A stretch of 64,000 nucleotides of DNA from Streptomyces sp. PH10-H1 (GTDB lineage: Bacteria > Actinomycetota > Actinomycetes > Streptomycetales > Streptomycetaceae): contig NZ_JASISZ010000010.1 in NCBI RefSeq assembly GCF_030063355.1, forward strand, positions 83,012-147,011, read 5' to 3'. Positions within the stretch are counted from its first letter, which is position 1; each line of letters begins with the position of its first letter. Made by a program: the position numbers and the translations under genes. The notes beneath the pieces are model-generated. The model had not been told where the DNA came from and made no database searches. It saw only the letters and a program-made list of their open reading frames with translations. Positions 50,845 to 60,183 of the stretch are shown here, piece by piece.

Positions 50845-52503
50845 ATGCAGATCCCCGCGCGGGTGCCGCGCCGAATGGTCATCTACCGCCGGATCAGCGA
50901 CGACCGGGAAGGTCGCCAGAACGGCGTGGACCGCCAGGACAGACAGTGCCGCCAGCTCGCCCGGAAGAACGGTGACGAGATCGTCGCGGTCTTCACCGAC
51001 GACGACCGCTCGGCCTACTCCGGCAAACCCCGCCCCGACTACATCGCCATGCTCGCCTACCTTGAGAACGGGCTCGCCGACGGCGCTTACGCCCTGGCGC
51101 CCACGCGCTTCTACCGGCGCTTGGACGACGGGCTGGAGTTCTTCCGGCTGATCACCGACAGGAAGCTTGAGGTCGAGACCGTCAAGCAGGGCCGCTACGA
51201 CCTGTCCACCGCGGACGGCCGGCGTGATGCTCTCCGAGCCGCGGTGGATGCTCAGCACGAGTCCGAGCAGATCAGCGAACGCGTCCGTGAAGCGAAGGCC
51301 GACTCTCTGGTCAAAGGCGAGTTCCGCGGCGGCCCCCGGCCATTCGGGTACGAGGCCGATGGCGTCACCCCGCGGGCGCTCCTGTGCCCCAGCTGCGGGG
51401 CCACCCAGGGATTCACCGTCGACCGGGTGTGCGAGTCCTGCGAGGCTGAGGCCGTCAACGCCTCCGGCTCCGAGGCGTGGCACGTCGAACAGGCGATTGA
51501 CTGCATCATCGCCGGCGATTCCCTCCGCTCCCTCTGTCGCGACCTCAAGGCCGCCGGAGTCCGTACCGTGGCGCGCCGCTACAAGCAGCCCGACGGCACG
51601 CGGGGTGAGCCCGAGTCCCGCGACTGGGCGCCGACCGAACTCCGGGTCATGCTGCTGCGCCCCCGGAACGCCGGCCTCATCGACCACCACGGCGAGATCG
51701 TCGGCCGGGCGGCTTGGCCGCCATTGGTCTCGGAGGAGAAGTGGCGGGCCGCCAAGGCGATCCTTGAGAACCCCGAGCGCCGCACCACCACGGGCAACGC
51801 CCGGGTATGGATGGGGGCAGGCATCTACAGGTGCCACTGCGGCCTGGTCGCCCGGGGATCCACGGGTGGGACTGGCGGGGTCGCCAAGGCAGCCAGGAAC
51901 GCTGAGCGGGCCGTGGAGCTGGCAGCATCCGGAGCGGATCCCGGGCGGCTCGAAAAGCTGAAGACCCGATCCTGGGCGGCCAAGTACCGCTGCAGCAGCG
52001 GCAAGCACTTCGTGCGCGAAGCGTCGGAGCTCGACAAGTACGTGACGCGCATGGCGATCGCCCGCCTGTCCCGGCTCGACGCCGCAGATCTCCTTCTGCC
52101 ACCCCCGGCCGCCGAGGAGGCGCAGGAAGACCTGGCAGCCACCGCGAACGCGCTACGCGCCAAGCTGGACGGCTACACGGAGGACTACGACGAGGACCGG
52201 ATCACCCGTCAGCAGATGCTGGATGGAACGGCGCTGACGCGGAAACGCCTCGAGAAGATCGAGGAGAAGATGACGGCGCGCGCCCGCACATCCGTCCTGG
52301 CGTCGCTACCCCTCGGTACGCCGGAGATCGCCGAGCAATGGCCCGGGTACCACCTGGATAAGCGGCGGGCCATCATCGCCGCCATCATGACCGTCACGGT
52401 TCACCCTGCGCGGCGTGGTCGCCGGCCTGGCTTCAAGCCGGGCAGTGGCGAGTCCTACTTCGACGAAGAGACCATCGCGATCGAATGGAAGGTCGCAGGC
52501 TGA
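50845..52503 (+). CDS. int: Large serine recombinase (phage integrase)
   Basis: 552 residues. The N-terminal resolvase domain has the nucleophile in YRRISDDREGRQNGVDRQD and the usual RQCRQLARKNGDEIVAVFTD and DGAYALAPTRFYRRLDDGLE segments. The recombinase domain follows (REAKADSLVKGEFRGGPRPF). An extra pair of CxxC knuckles (CPSCG and CESCEAE, near residues 177-200) lies earlier than the usual zinc ribbon. The later zinc region (YRCHCGLVARG, CSSGKHF) is degenerate. A coiled coil is at the C terminus. It reads away from the comM junction, so attL lies just upstream. Confidence 0.93.
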   Translation: MQIPARVPRRMVIYRRISDDREGRQNGVDRQDRQCRQLARKNGDEIVAVFTDDDRSAYSGKPRPDYIAMLAYLENGLADGAYALAPTRFYRRLDDGLEFFRLITDRKLEVETVKQGRYDLSTADGRRDALRAAVDAQHESEQISERVREAKADSLVKGEFRGGPRPFGYEADGVTPRALLCPSCGATQGFTVDRVCESCEAEAVNASGSEAWHVEQAIDCIIAGDSLRSLCRDLKAAGVRTVARRYKQPDGTRGEPESRDWAPTELRVMLLRPRNAGLIDHHGEIVGRAAWPPLVSEEKWRAAKAILENPERRTTTGNARVWMGAGIYRCHCGLVARGSTGGTGGVAKAARNAERAVELAASGADPGRLEKLKTRSWAAKYRCSSGKHFVREASELDKYVTRMAIARLSRLDAADLLLPPPAAEEAQEDLAATANALRAKLDGYTEDYDEDRITRQQMLDGTALTRKRLEKIEEKMTARARTSVLASLPLGTPEIAEQWPGYHLDKRRAIIAAIMTVTVHPARRGRRPGFKPGSGESYFDEETIAIEWKVAG

Positions 52504-52508
52504 GGCCG

Positions 52509-53237
52509 TCATTCGACAGCAGCGCCGGCGTCCTCACCGGCGCTGCTGTCGTTTTCGGTCACTTGTAGCCCGTCATGCTGCAGGTCCGACGTCAGGACGC
52601 CTAGCGCGATCTTCAGCCGCCGCGCGATGTCCTCAAGTTCCCGAGGCGCGTCCTCTACGTTCGCGGCCTTGAAGGCGCTTGCAGCCATAACGTGCAGTGT
52701 GGCATTTTGCCGTGCCACGTAGGCGAGGTACGAGCCGGTGCTGTCGCGGGCCGGCCCCTGGGCGGCGAATTGGGTGAAGAGCGCTTGAGTGCGGCCCTGT
52801 AGATCCGTGACCATCTCGCCGTCGATAGGAAACAGCAGCCCTAGGAGTTCGTCCCCGCTGATCGCGACGTCGTCTCCAGCGTTGCGAGGCGTGATCGTAG
52901 AGAAGGGGCCCGGGGGCAGAAACCACCACGTCAGCGGCAGCCGGAAGGCCCGCGACATCGCGACGAGTTCATCGGTGCTGAACTCCTTGACCCGGGCTGA
53001 CCGGTGCGAGCGCTCGGCCGCCGCGTAAACGGCGATCGACCATGGCTTGCCCAGCGTTTCGGAGATTCGGACCGCCGCCTCCTGCTGGGTCCACCCGCGT
53101 AGTTCTCGGGCGCGCAACAGGTTGTACGAGGCGACGCCATCGGCGCTCATGGGGGGGAGCTGGCGGTCGTCGTTGGCCCGGTCAATCTGGGCCGATACCT
53201 CTTCGGGGAGGTTGCGGTCATTCGCGTTGGCGGTCAC
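52509..53237 (-). CDS. Phage repressor-like HTH (XRE) protein
   Basis: 242 residues from a GTG (VTANANDRNLPEEV). XRE helix-turn-helix: NLLRARELRGWTQQEAAVRI then SETLGKPWSIAVYAAAERSH. The middle LVAMSRAFRLPLTWWFLPPG is typical of actinophage immunity regulators. It is divergent from the small HTH gene, as in lysogeny switches, and lies next to the integrase with which it converges. Confidence 0.83.
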   Translation of the reverse strand: MTANANDRNLPEEVSAQIDRANDDRQLPPMSADGVASYNLLRARELRGWTQQEAAVRISETLGKPWSIAVYAAAERSHRSARVKEFSTDELVAMSRAFRLPLTWWFLPPGPFSTITPRNAGDDVAISGDELLGLLFPIDGEMVTDLQGRTQALFTQFAAQGPARDSTGSYLAYVARQNATLHVMAASAFKAANVEDAPRELEDIARRLKIALGVLTSDLQHDGLQVTENDSSAGEDAGAAVE

Positions 53238-53254
53238 GCCCAAAAATCTAGCAG

Positions 53255-53270
53255 CCAACACTGGCGTTGG
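53255..53270. promoter_or_regulatory. Putative operator in the repressor/HTH divergent region
   Basis: Dyad CCAAC-ACTGGC-GTTGG between the two divergent regulator genes, 18 bases from the repressor start. It is a candidate site for autoregulation of the lysogeny switch. Confidence 0.45.
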
Positions 53271-53319
53271 GTACCGGACACCCTTGCATGTCGTTCCAAT
53301 CCATGCCAGGATCAGCGCC

Positions 53320-53571
53320 ATGAACACACATGCTCGCTACCCGACATGTATGTCAGGCCAACTTTCGCCCCTCCGCGCCTTGCGGATCGCACGGGGGTGG
53401 ACGCTCAACGAGGCGGCAGCCAAAGCCTCAATGGATATGTCCCACCTGTCCAAAGTGGAGCGGGGACTCGCGGGCCTAAGCGTTGAGGCCCTATCTCGAG
53501 TCGCACGGGCTTACGGCTTGGCAGACATCGAAGAGCTACTCGCTCCATATATGCAGGCGCCTGCCGCATGA
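53320..53571 (+). CDS. Small HTH (XRE) regulator, Cro-like
   Basis: 83 residues, with SPLRALRIARGWTLNEAAAK and ASMDMSHLSKVERGLAGLSV, a standard XRE helix-turn-helix. ATG at MNTHARYP, or a later ATG (MSGQLSPL). First gene of the rightward early operon; its stop overlaps the next start (ATGA). Confidence 0.85.
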   Translation: MNTHARYPTCMSGQLSPLRALRIARGWTLNEAAAKASMDMSHLSKVERGLAGLSVEALSRVARAYGLADIEELLAPYMQAPAA

Positions 53572-53768
53572 GCGCCGAGCCGGGCCAGATGCGTTACGAG
53601 GACCGGATGGCCGCCGAGGCTCTCGAGCGCGGTGACACCGGCGACGCAGCGCAGTGGATGCGCATCAGGGCGCTCGTCGACAAGGCCCCGCCGTTCACCC
53701 AGGCCCAGAGAGACCAGTTGCGGATCCTGCTCCGGCCCAGTCCGGCCGCCGCATCCGACGCCGCATAA
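53568..53768 (+). CDS. Small phage protein, unknown
   Basis: 66 residues, charged and helical (MRYEDRMAAEALERGDTGDA), no recognised family. ATGA overlap with the HTH gene shows translational coupling. The 136 bases that follow it, up to 53904, hold a GC-rich spacer but no clear gene. Confidence 0.65.
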   Translation: MSAEPGQMRYEDRMAAEALERGDTGDAAQWMRIRALVDKAPPFTQAQRDQLRILLRPSPAAASDAA

Positions 53769-53904
53769 CGAAGCGGCCCCCACCAGACCGCCGGTGTTAG
53801 CGCACCAACGCGGCAGGGGCCATCGCCTCACCCACATGCAGAAGCCCCGGGCTCAATCGCTCGCCAGCGACCCGGGGCCTGCACTACAGAAACGGACTCA
53901 GCAC

Positions 53905-54471
53905 ATGAAGTCTCCCACGATCCCCCCGCCGGTGGCCACCGGTCTGACCCGGCAGGTCGTGCCGCGGTACGACTACGAGCAGCTGCTGGCCGCCGACCGG
54001 CTGACCACCGGCGAGTTCAGCTACTTGGTCGGCAGGGAAGGCCGGAACTCCGGCCCGGAACTGTTGCTCGAGATGTACGACGACGACAAGATCAAGGCCG
54101 ACACCGTCACCGCGCTGATCGGTGGTATCTGGTCCGGCGCGGAATTCCCCGACCGGCACCTCGACCGTGACGATTGGCGCTGGCTGTTCAAGGTCGCCGG
54201 CTTCACGGTCGACGGGATCCCCGCGGACCGCCCCGACCACCCGGTCCTGCTCTGGCGCGGCACCGTACCCGAGCGCCGTACCGACTGGTCCTGGACCACG
54301 GACCGCGCAGTCGCGGAACGGTTTGCCGCTGGCTCCGGCGGTCGACCGCCCGGCCGCGTCTACACCCTGCTCGCCCCGCCGGAAGCACTGCTGTGCGCCT
54401 ACAACGGGCGCCAGGAAGCCGAGTACGTCGTCGACACTCGCGGGCTCACCGTCCACGAGGTGAACCTGTGA
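53905..54471 (+). CDS. ADP-ribosyltransferase-like phage protein
   Basis: 188 residues. The C-terminal half has the ART fold pattern LLWRGTVPERRTDWSWTTDR (R of the R-S-E triad, then S-W-T), AVAERFAAGSGGRPPGRVYT and a terminal strand with Glu: YNGRQEAEYVVDTRGLTVHE. Proteins of this kind occur as small single-domain genes in actinophages. The substrate is unknown and the activity is inferred from the motif. ATG is used; an upstream ATG 69 bases earlier is possible. Its stop overlaps the next start. Confidence 0.65.
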   Translation: MKSPTIPPPVATGLTRQVVPRYDYEQLLAADRLTTGEFSYLVGREGRNSGPELLLEMYDDDKIKADTVTALIGGIWSGAEFPDRHLDRDDWRWLFKVAGFTVDGIPADRPDHPVLLWRGTVPERRTDWSWTTDRAVAERFAAGSGGRPPGRVYTLLAPPEALLCAYNGRQEAEYVVDTRGLTVHEVNL

Positions 54472-54986
54472 CGGCCTTCGACGACTTCGACCACATCACC
54501 CTGCACCAGCGCTACGCGTCCGATGACGGCGGCTTTGATGCCCTCTTCGAGCAGGCCCTGACGAAGATGCGCAACACCTGTCCCGAGGGCTTCCCGGCGT
54601 CGGCCCCGGGTCGGGGCGCCTGGGATCAGCTCGACCCCGGCCAGCGCGAACGGGCCCTCGACTCGCTGCTGTTCGTGCACTTCTGCGAACACCGCCGCGA
54701 GCAGGACGAAGCTCTTCACCACGACGCGATCACCGCCGAGTCCAGCTACCTGCGGGACGGGGACCTCGACCACCTGGCGCAGATCGCCGTATCCGCACGG
54801 GGATCCGTAACGGTCGATTCCGCCGAACTGTGGCGGGCGGTGAAGGAGCTGCGGCTCCTCGTGCACCGCGTCGCCCTCCTGCAGACCCTGCGCACGACGG
54901 AGCCCATGACGGCCGAGGCGCTGAACCTTCTCGAGGAGCAGCTCCGGCAGGACCTGTACGGCGACGAACAGCAGGACGGCCTGTGA
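54468..54986 (+). CDS. Phage protein, unknown
   Basis: 172 residues, acidic and mostly helical (LDSLLFVHFCEHRREQDEAL, LRLLVHRVALLQTLRTTEPM). GTG overlaps the preceding stop and its own stop overlaps the next start. No family recognised. Confidence 0.72.
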   Translation: MTAFDDFDHITLHQRYASDDGGFDALFEQALTKMRNTCPEGFPASAPGRGAWDQLDPGQRERALDSLLFVHFCEHRREQDEALHHDAITAESSYLRDGDLDHLAQIAVSARGSVTVDSAELWRAVKELRLLVHRVALLQTLRTTEPMTAEALNLLEEQLRQDLYGDEQQDGL

Positions 54987-55480
54987 CGGCCCGGGAGCGG
55001 TTCACCGCCGCCTGCGTCGACATCACCAACGACAGTCTCGCCGTGCTGGCCCTTGAGACCGGGCTGCGGTACCTCGGATCAGCCGGCCCGCTGTACCTGA
55101 TGGGCAGCGTGCGGGCACGCGGAACATTCGTGGGACCGGACGGCCGGTACTGGGCTGACGGCAACCTGGTGGCCGAGTCTTTGACCGCGGGCACCGGCCG
55201 GACGTACGACGACTGCGAGTACTGGGCGGAACGGGCGTGCGGCGGGATCGAGGGGCACGGCCTGTGGGTCGCGACCGTGGAGCGCGGTCTGCACGACGCC
55301 ACGCTCAGCCCGCTCCCGCAGATCGCGCAGCAGCTCGAACTGCCCGCCCCTGAGCCGTTCCCGGACGGGTGGGCGCGCAGCTGGTCCGACTTCCCGTGGA
55401 TCTCTGACGAGCGCGAGCTGGGGCTCATCGCCCACGGCCACCCCGGCAGCGCCAACTGGCGCAACGGCGGCCAGCTGTGA
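54983..55480 (+). CDS. Phage protein, unknown
   Basis: 165 residues, GTG start overlapping the preceding stop. Segments ARGTFVGPDGRYWADGNLVA and GHGLWVATVERGLHDATLSP suggest an alpha/beta fold. No family recognised. 55481-55611 has no confident gene; an in-frame GTG at 55477 could extend the following gene upstream. Confidence 0.7.
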   Translation: MTARERFTAACVDITNDSLAVLALETGLRYLGSAGPLYLMGSVRARGTFVGPDGRYWADGNLVAESLTAGTGRTYDDCEYWAERACGGIEGHGLWVATVERGLHDATLSPLPQIAQQLELPAPEPFPDGWARSWSDFPWISDERELGLIAHGHPGSANWRNGGQL

Positions 55481-55611
55481 CCGCCCGCCGTTGCGCCAGC
55501 GCCGACCTTGGCGTGCGCGGGGCGGCGGGCTCCCGCTTCAACCAACCCCGCGAGGGGCGGTCACCACGACCGCCACGCCCTCTCCCTCGCCCTCGCGATC
55601 AGGACGACGTC

Positions 55612-55860
55612 ATGCACGACCTCGACGCGGCCGTCGGCCGCATCACCCAGCTCGATGACCGCCAGCTCGCCGAGTTCGTGGCCAAGCTCGACGCCGCCCT
55701 CGCCGATTGCCATCACGGAGCCGGCGGGGATGACCCGAACATTCTCGCCGTCGCTGCGCTTGCACGTATCGCCCTCCGGCGGCGACGTGATGCCGCAGCC
55801 ATGGCGCGGGCAGTGGCCATCGTCAACGAACTGATCAGCGCAACGGAGACAACCGAGTGA
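55612..55860 (+). CDS. Small phage protein, unknown
   Basis: 82 residues (MHDLDAAVGRITQLDDRQLA), helical, with AGGACG before the ATG. The stop overlaps the primase start (GTGA). Probably an accessory of the replication unit. Confidence 0.7.
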   Translation: MHDLDAAVGRITQLDDRQLAEFVAKLDAALADCHHGAGGDDPNILAVAALARIALRRRRDAAAMARAVAIVNELISATETTE

Positions 55861-58157
55861 CCGCTCTGGAGCGCTTCCTGAATGCCCACCGGGACCATGG
55901 ATACCTCTCGCGCCAGTCCGGTTCCGGCTACGTCGGGCAGTGCAGCGGCCATGATGACCGCACACCGTCCATGAGCATCAACTACGACGGCGGCAAGGTG
56001 CTTCTCTGCTGCCAGGTCGGGTGCGCCACCGAGGACATCGTCGCCGCCATCGGGCTCAACATGTCCGACCTGTTCGACGAGAAGCCCAAGCCACGCGGGC
56101 GCCCGCAGAAGTACGTCGTCGTCGACTCCTACGAGTACGAGAACCAGCGCGGTGCCGTGCTGTTCGTCAAGGAGCGCAAGGAGCCCGGCAAGGACGGCCG
56201 CGACAAGGACTTCAGTATCTACCGGCCGCTGACCGGCGGAAAACGCAGCTACAGCTTGAAGGGCCTCGAAGAGAGGCCCCTGTTCCGGTTGCCCCGTGTG
56301 CTGGCCGCCATCGAGAAGGGCGAGCCGGTCTACCTCCCCGAGGGCGAGAAAGACGTCAAGGCTGCCGAGCGGGCCGGCGTCACGGCTACCTGCAATTTCG
56401 ACGGAGCCGCCCGCGAGGGGCAGCGCACCAAGTGGAAGCCGGAGTACGGAGACACCCTCAAGGGCGCGCACGTCGTCATCGTCCAGGACAACGACGAAGC
56501 AGGCCGCGCACACGCCGCCGCCGCGTACCGCGATCTCCTCGGCAAGGCCGCCAGCGTCCGCATCGTCCAAGGACTCGTTCAGGCTGAGCACTCGGACCTC
56601 TCCGACCACTTGGCCGCCGGGTACACCCTGGACGAACTGGTCGACGTACTGGCCCCCGCCGACGGCCAGACGCCGACGGCGCCATCCTCACCGCCAAGGC
56701 CAAAGCTCGCGCCTCTCCAGACCGGCGAGAGCATAGAACAGCTGTACGCCAGGCTGTTCGACCAAATCGGCGAGTACCTCCATCTTGAGGACCCCGCGCA
56801 CATTCGCTTCGCCCTGGCCGCCGGGGTCTCCTCGGCCCTGGACGGCGATCCTCTCTGGGGCATGATCGTCGGCCCGCCATCGGGCGGCAAGACCGAAGCG
56901 GTGGGACTCCTCGACGACGTCACCGAGGAGCACGTCGACGACATCACCGGCCCCGCCCTGCTGTCCTGGACCCAAGGCAAGAACCCGAGGCCAACGGGAA
57001 TCCTCACCCGCGTCGGCTCCCGCGCCTTCGTCTCCATCAGCGACTTCTCCACCATCCTGGCAAGCTCCGATCGTGGCGGCCGAGACGTCCTCTTCTCCCT
57101 CCTGCGCCGCGCCTATGACGGCGAGGTCAACCGGGAGGTAGGTAACACCCCGGACCCGCTCGTCTGGCGCGGTCGACTCACGCTTCTTGCCGCCGTCACG
57201 CCGGCCATCGACAACTTCTCCTCACACTCCGACGCGCTCGGGCCCCGCTGGCTGTACTGCCGCACCGCAGACACGGATGCCGAGCACAAGAAGGCCGTCC
57301 AGCGGAAGCGCCGCCGGATGACCGACCTCAAGGCCAAGCAGGAGGAAGCCCGGCGCACGGCCACCGCACTGGTGTACGCCGCCCGAGGCACCGTGCGGGA
57401 GATCGAGCTGGACGACGAGACCTACGACGCGCTCGAAGACGCAGCCTCGCTGACGTGCCTCGGACGTGCCGCAGTACCCCGCCATGCCTACGGGCGCCGC
57501 GAAATCGACGGCGTACCGGTGATCGAGGAACCGGGCCGGGTCACCGGCCAGATCGTCGCGTTGGCGAAGTCGCTCATCGCCCTCGGCGAGCCCGTCGAGC
57601 ACGCCGTCGCGCTCGCACGGAAGTGCGCGCTGGACACGCTGCCTCAGGCACGCCTGAGGGTGCTGGAGCAGCTGGCCAACGGCGAACAGATGACGGTCTC
57701 GACGTTGAGCGCAACCACCGGCCTTCACCGTCACGTCGCACGCCGAGCCCTTGAGGACATGGAGGTCTTGGACATGACCCAGTGCCCTCGAACCGAGGAA
57801 GCCGCAGACAGCGAGGAGTCGGGCTTTCCGACGTCCAACCCGTGGAACCTCGGCGAGGAGGCCGGGCTGATCACGAAGGTGTTGCGGGCCAAGCGGATGG
57901 ACGACCTCAAGATCGCGGCCGGGTCCGTCCCCTTGGCACGAAGTGTTGGTTCCCATCCCCCAACCCCCCAAATAAAGGAGCTAGAGAACTCAGAAAGTCG
58001 CATTTCTGACAGCAGTCACGGGGACGGTTCCCACACTTCGTGCCAAGTAGAACCGCAGGCAGGGCCGTCGCCGGTGCCAGAACCGCCCGCCGACGACGGC
58101 GACCTGTGGGACGCGCCCCTCGAAGACCCCGACGACTACTTCGCCGATGCCATCTGA
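55857..58157 (+). CDS. Phage primase-helicase (Toprim plus P-loop ATPase)
   Basis: 766 residues, GTG start. The N terminus has a CHC2-type zinc motif (GQCSGHDDRTPSM ... LLCCQVGC). A Toprim domain follows, with EGEKDVKAAERAG (Glu) and VVIVQDNDEAGRAHAAAAYR (DxD). The second half carries a P-loop WGMIVGPPSGGKTEAVGLLD near residue 338, then AFVSISDFSTILASSDRGG and RGRLTLLAAVTPAIDN, as in phage DUF3987-like helicases. The C-terminal 150 residues are hydrophilic and end in an acidic tail (DDGDLWDAPLEDPDDYFADA). It presumably starts DNA replication of the element. Confidence 0.88.
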   Translation: MTALERFLNAHRDHGYLSRQSGSGYVGQCSGHDDRTPSMSINYDGGKVLLCCQVGCATEDIVAAIGLNMSDLFDEKPKPRGRPQKYVVVDSYEYENQRGAVLFVKERKEPGKDGRDKDFSIYRPLTGGKRSYSLKGLEERPLFRLPRVLAAIEKGEPVYLPEGEKDVKAAERAGVTATCNFDGAAREGQRTKWKPEYGDTLKGAHVVIVQDNDEAGRAHAAAAYRDLLGKAASVRIVQGLVQAEHSDLSDHLAAGYTLDELVDVLAPADGQTPTAPSSPPRPKLAPLQTGESIEQLYARLFDQIGEYLHLEDPAHIRFALAAGVSSALDGDPLWGMIVGPPSGGKTEAVGLLDDVTEEHVDDITGPALLSWTQGKNPRPTGILTRVGSRAFVSISDFSTILASSDRGGRDVLFSLLRRAYDGEVNREVGNTPDPLVWRGRLTLLAAVTPAIDNFSSHSDALGPRWLYCRTADTDAEHKKAVQRKRRRMTDLKAKQEEARRTATALVYAARGTVREIELDDETYDALEDAASLTCLGRAAVPRHAYGRREIDGVPVIEEPGRVTGQIVALAKSLIALGEPVEHAVALARKCALDTLPQARLRVLEQLANGEQMTVSTLSATTGLHRHVARRALEDMEVLDMTQCPRTEEAADSEESGFPTSNPWNLGEEAGLITKVLRAKRMDDLKIAAGSVPLARSVGSHPPTPQIKELENSESRISDSSHGDGSHTSCQVEPQAGPSPVPEPPADDGDLWDAPLEDPDDYFADAI

Positions 58158-58173
58158 GCCGAAGGAACAGACC

Positions 58174-58623
58174 ATGACTCTCACCCTGTCCCCCACCCGT
58201 CCGCAGGCCGTCAAGCGCATCGCCGACCACATTGCCGACCGCGACAGCTACGTCATCACCGTCCCGCCCGACGCCCTCACGTCCTTCGCCCACCGGCTCT
58301 GTGACATCCCGGACTGGAACGCCTACCTCGACAACGGCACCGGCACGGTGCTGCACACCGGCCACGCGCTCACCCTCCTGGCCTGCGATCTGATCATCGA
58401 GACCGCCGCGGTCGTCATCGTCCCCAAGACCGTGCCCACCGCGGTGCTCACCGAGGCCGTCGGCAGGGACGTTCCCGCCGACGGCTCCCAGGACATCGTC
58501 ATCCTCACCGGACCCGCCGGCCGCCCCGTGTTCTGGCCGCTGCTCCTCGTCGACGCCATCGAGATCGTCGACCCCGCCGTGGCCGCGCAGCTGCGTGCCA
58601 ACCAGATCCACAACCTCAACTGA
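58174..58623 (+). CDS. Phage protein, unknown
   Basis: 149 residues (MTLTLSPTRPQAVKRIADHI) with GAAGGA before the ATG. AVVIVPKTVPTAVLTEAVG and LLLVDAIEIVDPAVAA look like an alpha/beta fold. No family recognised. Confidence 0.7.
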   Translation: MTLTLSPTRPQAVKRIADHIADRDSYVITVPPDALTSFAHRLCDIPDWNAYLDNGTGTVLHTGHALTLLACDLIIETAAVVIVPKTVPTAVLTEAVGRDVPADGSQDIVILTGPAGRPVFWPLLLVDAIEIVDPAVAAQLRANQIHNLN

Positions 58624-58634
58624 AGGAGACCGCC

Positions 58635-58922
58635 ATGACCGCCATTGATCAACTCGCCGCTGAGGACCAAGCCCGCGCCGCTATCGAGAAGGACATCAAC
58701 GAGCAGGGCTTCGCACTCTTCGTCTTCCCGTCCCGACCCGGGGCCTTCACCTGCGACGGCACCGGCTGCACCGCTCCCGCCACCGACGAGCTGAACCTCT
58801 TCACCGAACACCACTTGGCCGAGCCGAACGCCGCCGGCGCGACCTTCAGGGCCTGCCCCGACCACCGCAAGGCTGCCCTCGATGACGCCGAGGAGTGCTA
58901 CGGCAAACCCGTGCGCACCTGA
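58635..58922 (+). CDS. Small Cys-containing phage protein
   Basis: 95 residues. CDGTGCTAPAT and RACPDHRKAA suggest a small zinc-binding motif. GAAGGAGA precedes the ATG. No family recognised. Confidence 0.7.
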   Translation: MTAIDQLAAEDQARAAIEKDINEQGFALFVFPSRPGAFTCDGTGCTAPATDELNLFTEHHLAEPNAAGATFRACPDHRKAALDDAEECYGKPVRT

Positions 58923-58993
58923 CCCGCACGGCGAAGCCGGTCCCGCTCCAACCGGGGCCGGCCACCACCAGCATCCACTCGAAGGAGAAGCCC

Positions 58994-59359
58994 GTGACAT
59001 CTACCCGGATGACCAGTGACGACAAGAAGGCCAGCCGTGAGCAACTCCGCAGCCTCCGAATCGACCTGAAGGTCTGGACGCTGAAGGCGCCGGGACTGCA
59101 CTTCGACCAGACCATCGTCTGCCCGACCCACCGAGGACGTCTCCGGAACGGCGAGCCCTTGCTGTGCGAGGACGGGAAGCGGGGCATGTGCGAGGGCTGT
59201 GGGACCACGCTCGACCGCCACGACCGCGCCAGCGAGGTTCGCGACGAGATCCGTGCGCTCGCCGAGCGATTGAACGGCGCGCCCACGCCCGAGCCGGACA
59301 CGACGAGGAAGGCGACGGTCACCACGGGCGCCGGCGAGCAGCTCGTCATGTTCGTCTGA
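58994..59359 (+). CDS. Small zinc-ribbon-like phage protein
   Basis: 121 residues, GTG after GAAGGAG. IVCPTHRGRL and LLCEDGKRGMCEGCGTTLDR give a C-x2-H ... C-x7-C-x2-C pattern consistent with zinc binding. No family recognised. Confidence 0.68.
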   Translation: MTSTRMTSDDKKASREQLRSLRIDLKVWTLKAPGLHFDQTIVCPTHRGRLRNGEPLLCEDGKRGMCEGCGTTLDRHDRASEVRDEIRALAERLNGAPTPEPDTTRKATVTTGAGEQLVMFV

Positions 59360-59430
59360 CCCGCGCAGAAGCCGGCCCCGCGGGAACCGGGGCCGGCACC
59401 CGTCCAGCAGACCACGAACCGGAGGTCGGA

Positions 59431-59655
59431 GTGAACAGCCCCAGGAACGAAACCGCACAGGAGCACCACCGCCGACTGTACGAGCGGCCCCTCGACCGCG
59501 CGCACGCCCTGATCGACGAGTGGACCGACGACCTGACGCCCATCACCCGCGACCAGGCCGCCGACATCTTCAACGAGATCCTCCGCACCGACGGCTGGAC
59601 CGAGACCGCCCAGCCCATAGGGCTCGCCCTCGCACCGTCGGATTCAACCCAGTAG
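59431..59655 (+). CDS. Small phage protein, unknown
   Basis: 74 residues (MNSPRNETAQEHHRRLYERP), GTG with GGAGGT. No family recognised. Confidence 0.62.
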   Translation: MNSPRNETAQEHHRRLYERPLDRAHALIDEWTDDLTPITRDQAADIFNEILRTDGWTETAQPIGLALAPSDSTQ

Positions 59656-59700
59656 CCGTAACGCCCCTGCGACCCCCCAGAGCACCATGAAGGAGAACCC

Positions 59701-60180
59701 GTGACCACCGCATCCGAAACCCGCACACCGACCGCCGACGACGGCCTGGCCGTGGCCGAGCGCCGCATCGCCGACGAGTACGAGATCACCGCGAACATCT
59801 GCGGCGACACCCTCGACCAGCTCGACGCCGACGACCTCGACGCCGCCGACCAGGACGACAACGACGAAGGCGCCACCGAACTCGTCGAGCAGCTCCTCGC
59901 CGTCCTCCGCGACTGGTGGGACGCCCTCGACCACCTGCACGCCGACATGGCCGACACCACCGTCACGCAGAGCACCCTCAGCCCGGCCGCCGCGCAGTAC
60001 GTCGCCAACGCGGCCACCGAATACTTCCGCGCCCTGCACCGCGTCCGCAAAGCCTGGATCGACTACAGCTTCGGCCCCGGCGCGTGCCCCTCGCCCGGTA
60101 TGTCCGGGTCGTGCATCACCTTCTCCAACTTTCCGCCGGTCGCCCTCGACGGGCGTATCGCTGCCGAGTCGGAGGGCTGA
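59701..60180 (+). CDS. Acidic phage protein, unknown
   Basis: 159 residues, GTG start, highly acidic in the first half (LDADDLDAADQDDNDEGATE), then helical (LLAVLRDWWDALDHLHADMA). No family recognised. Confidence 0.65.
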   Translation: MTTASETRTPTADDGLAVAERRIADEYEITANICGDTLDQLDADDLDAADQDDNDEGATELVEQLLAVLRDWWDALDHLHADMADTTVTQSTLSPAAAQYVANAATEYFRALHRVRKAWIDYSFGPGACPSPGMSGSCITFSNFPPVALDGRIAAESEG

Positions 60181-60183
60181 TCC

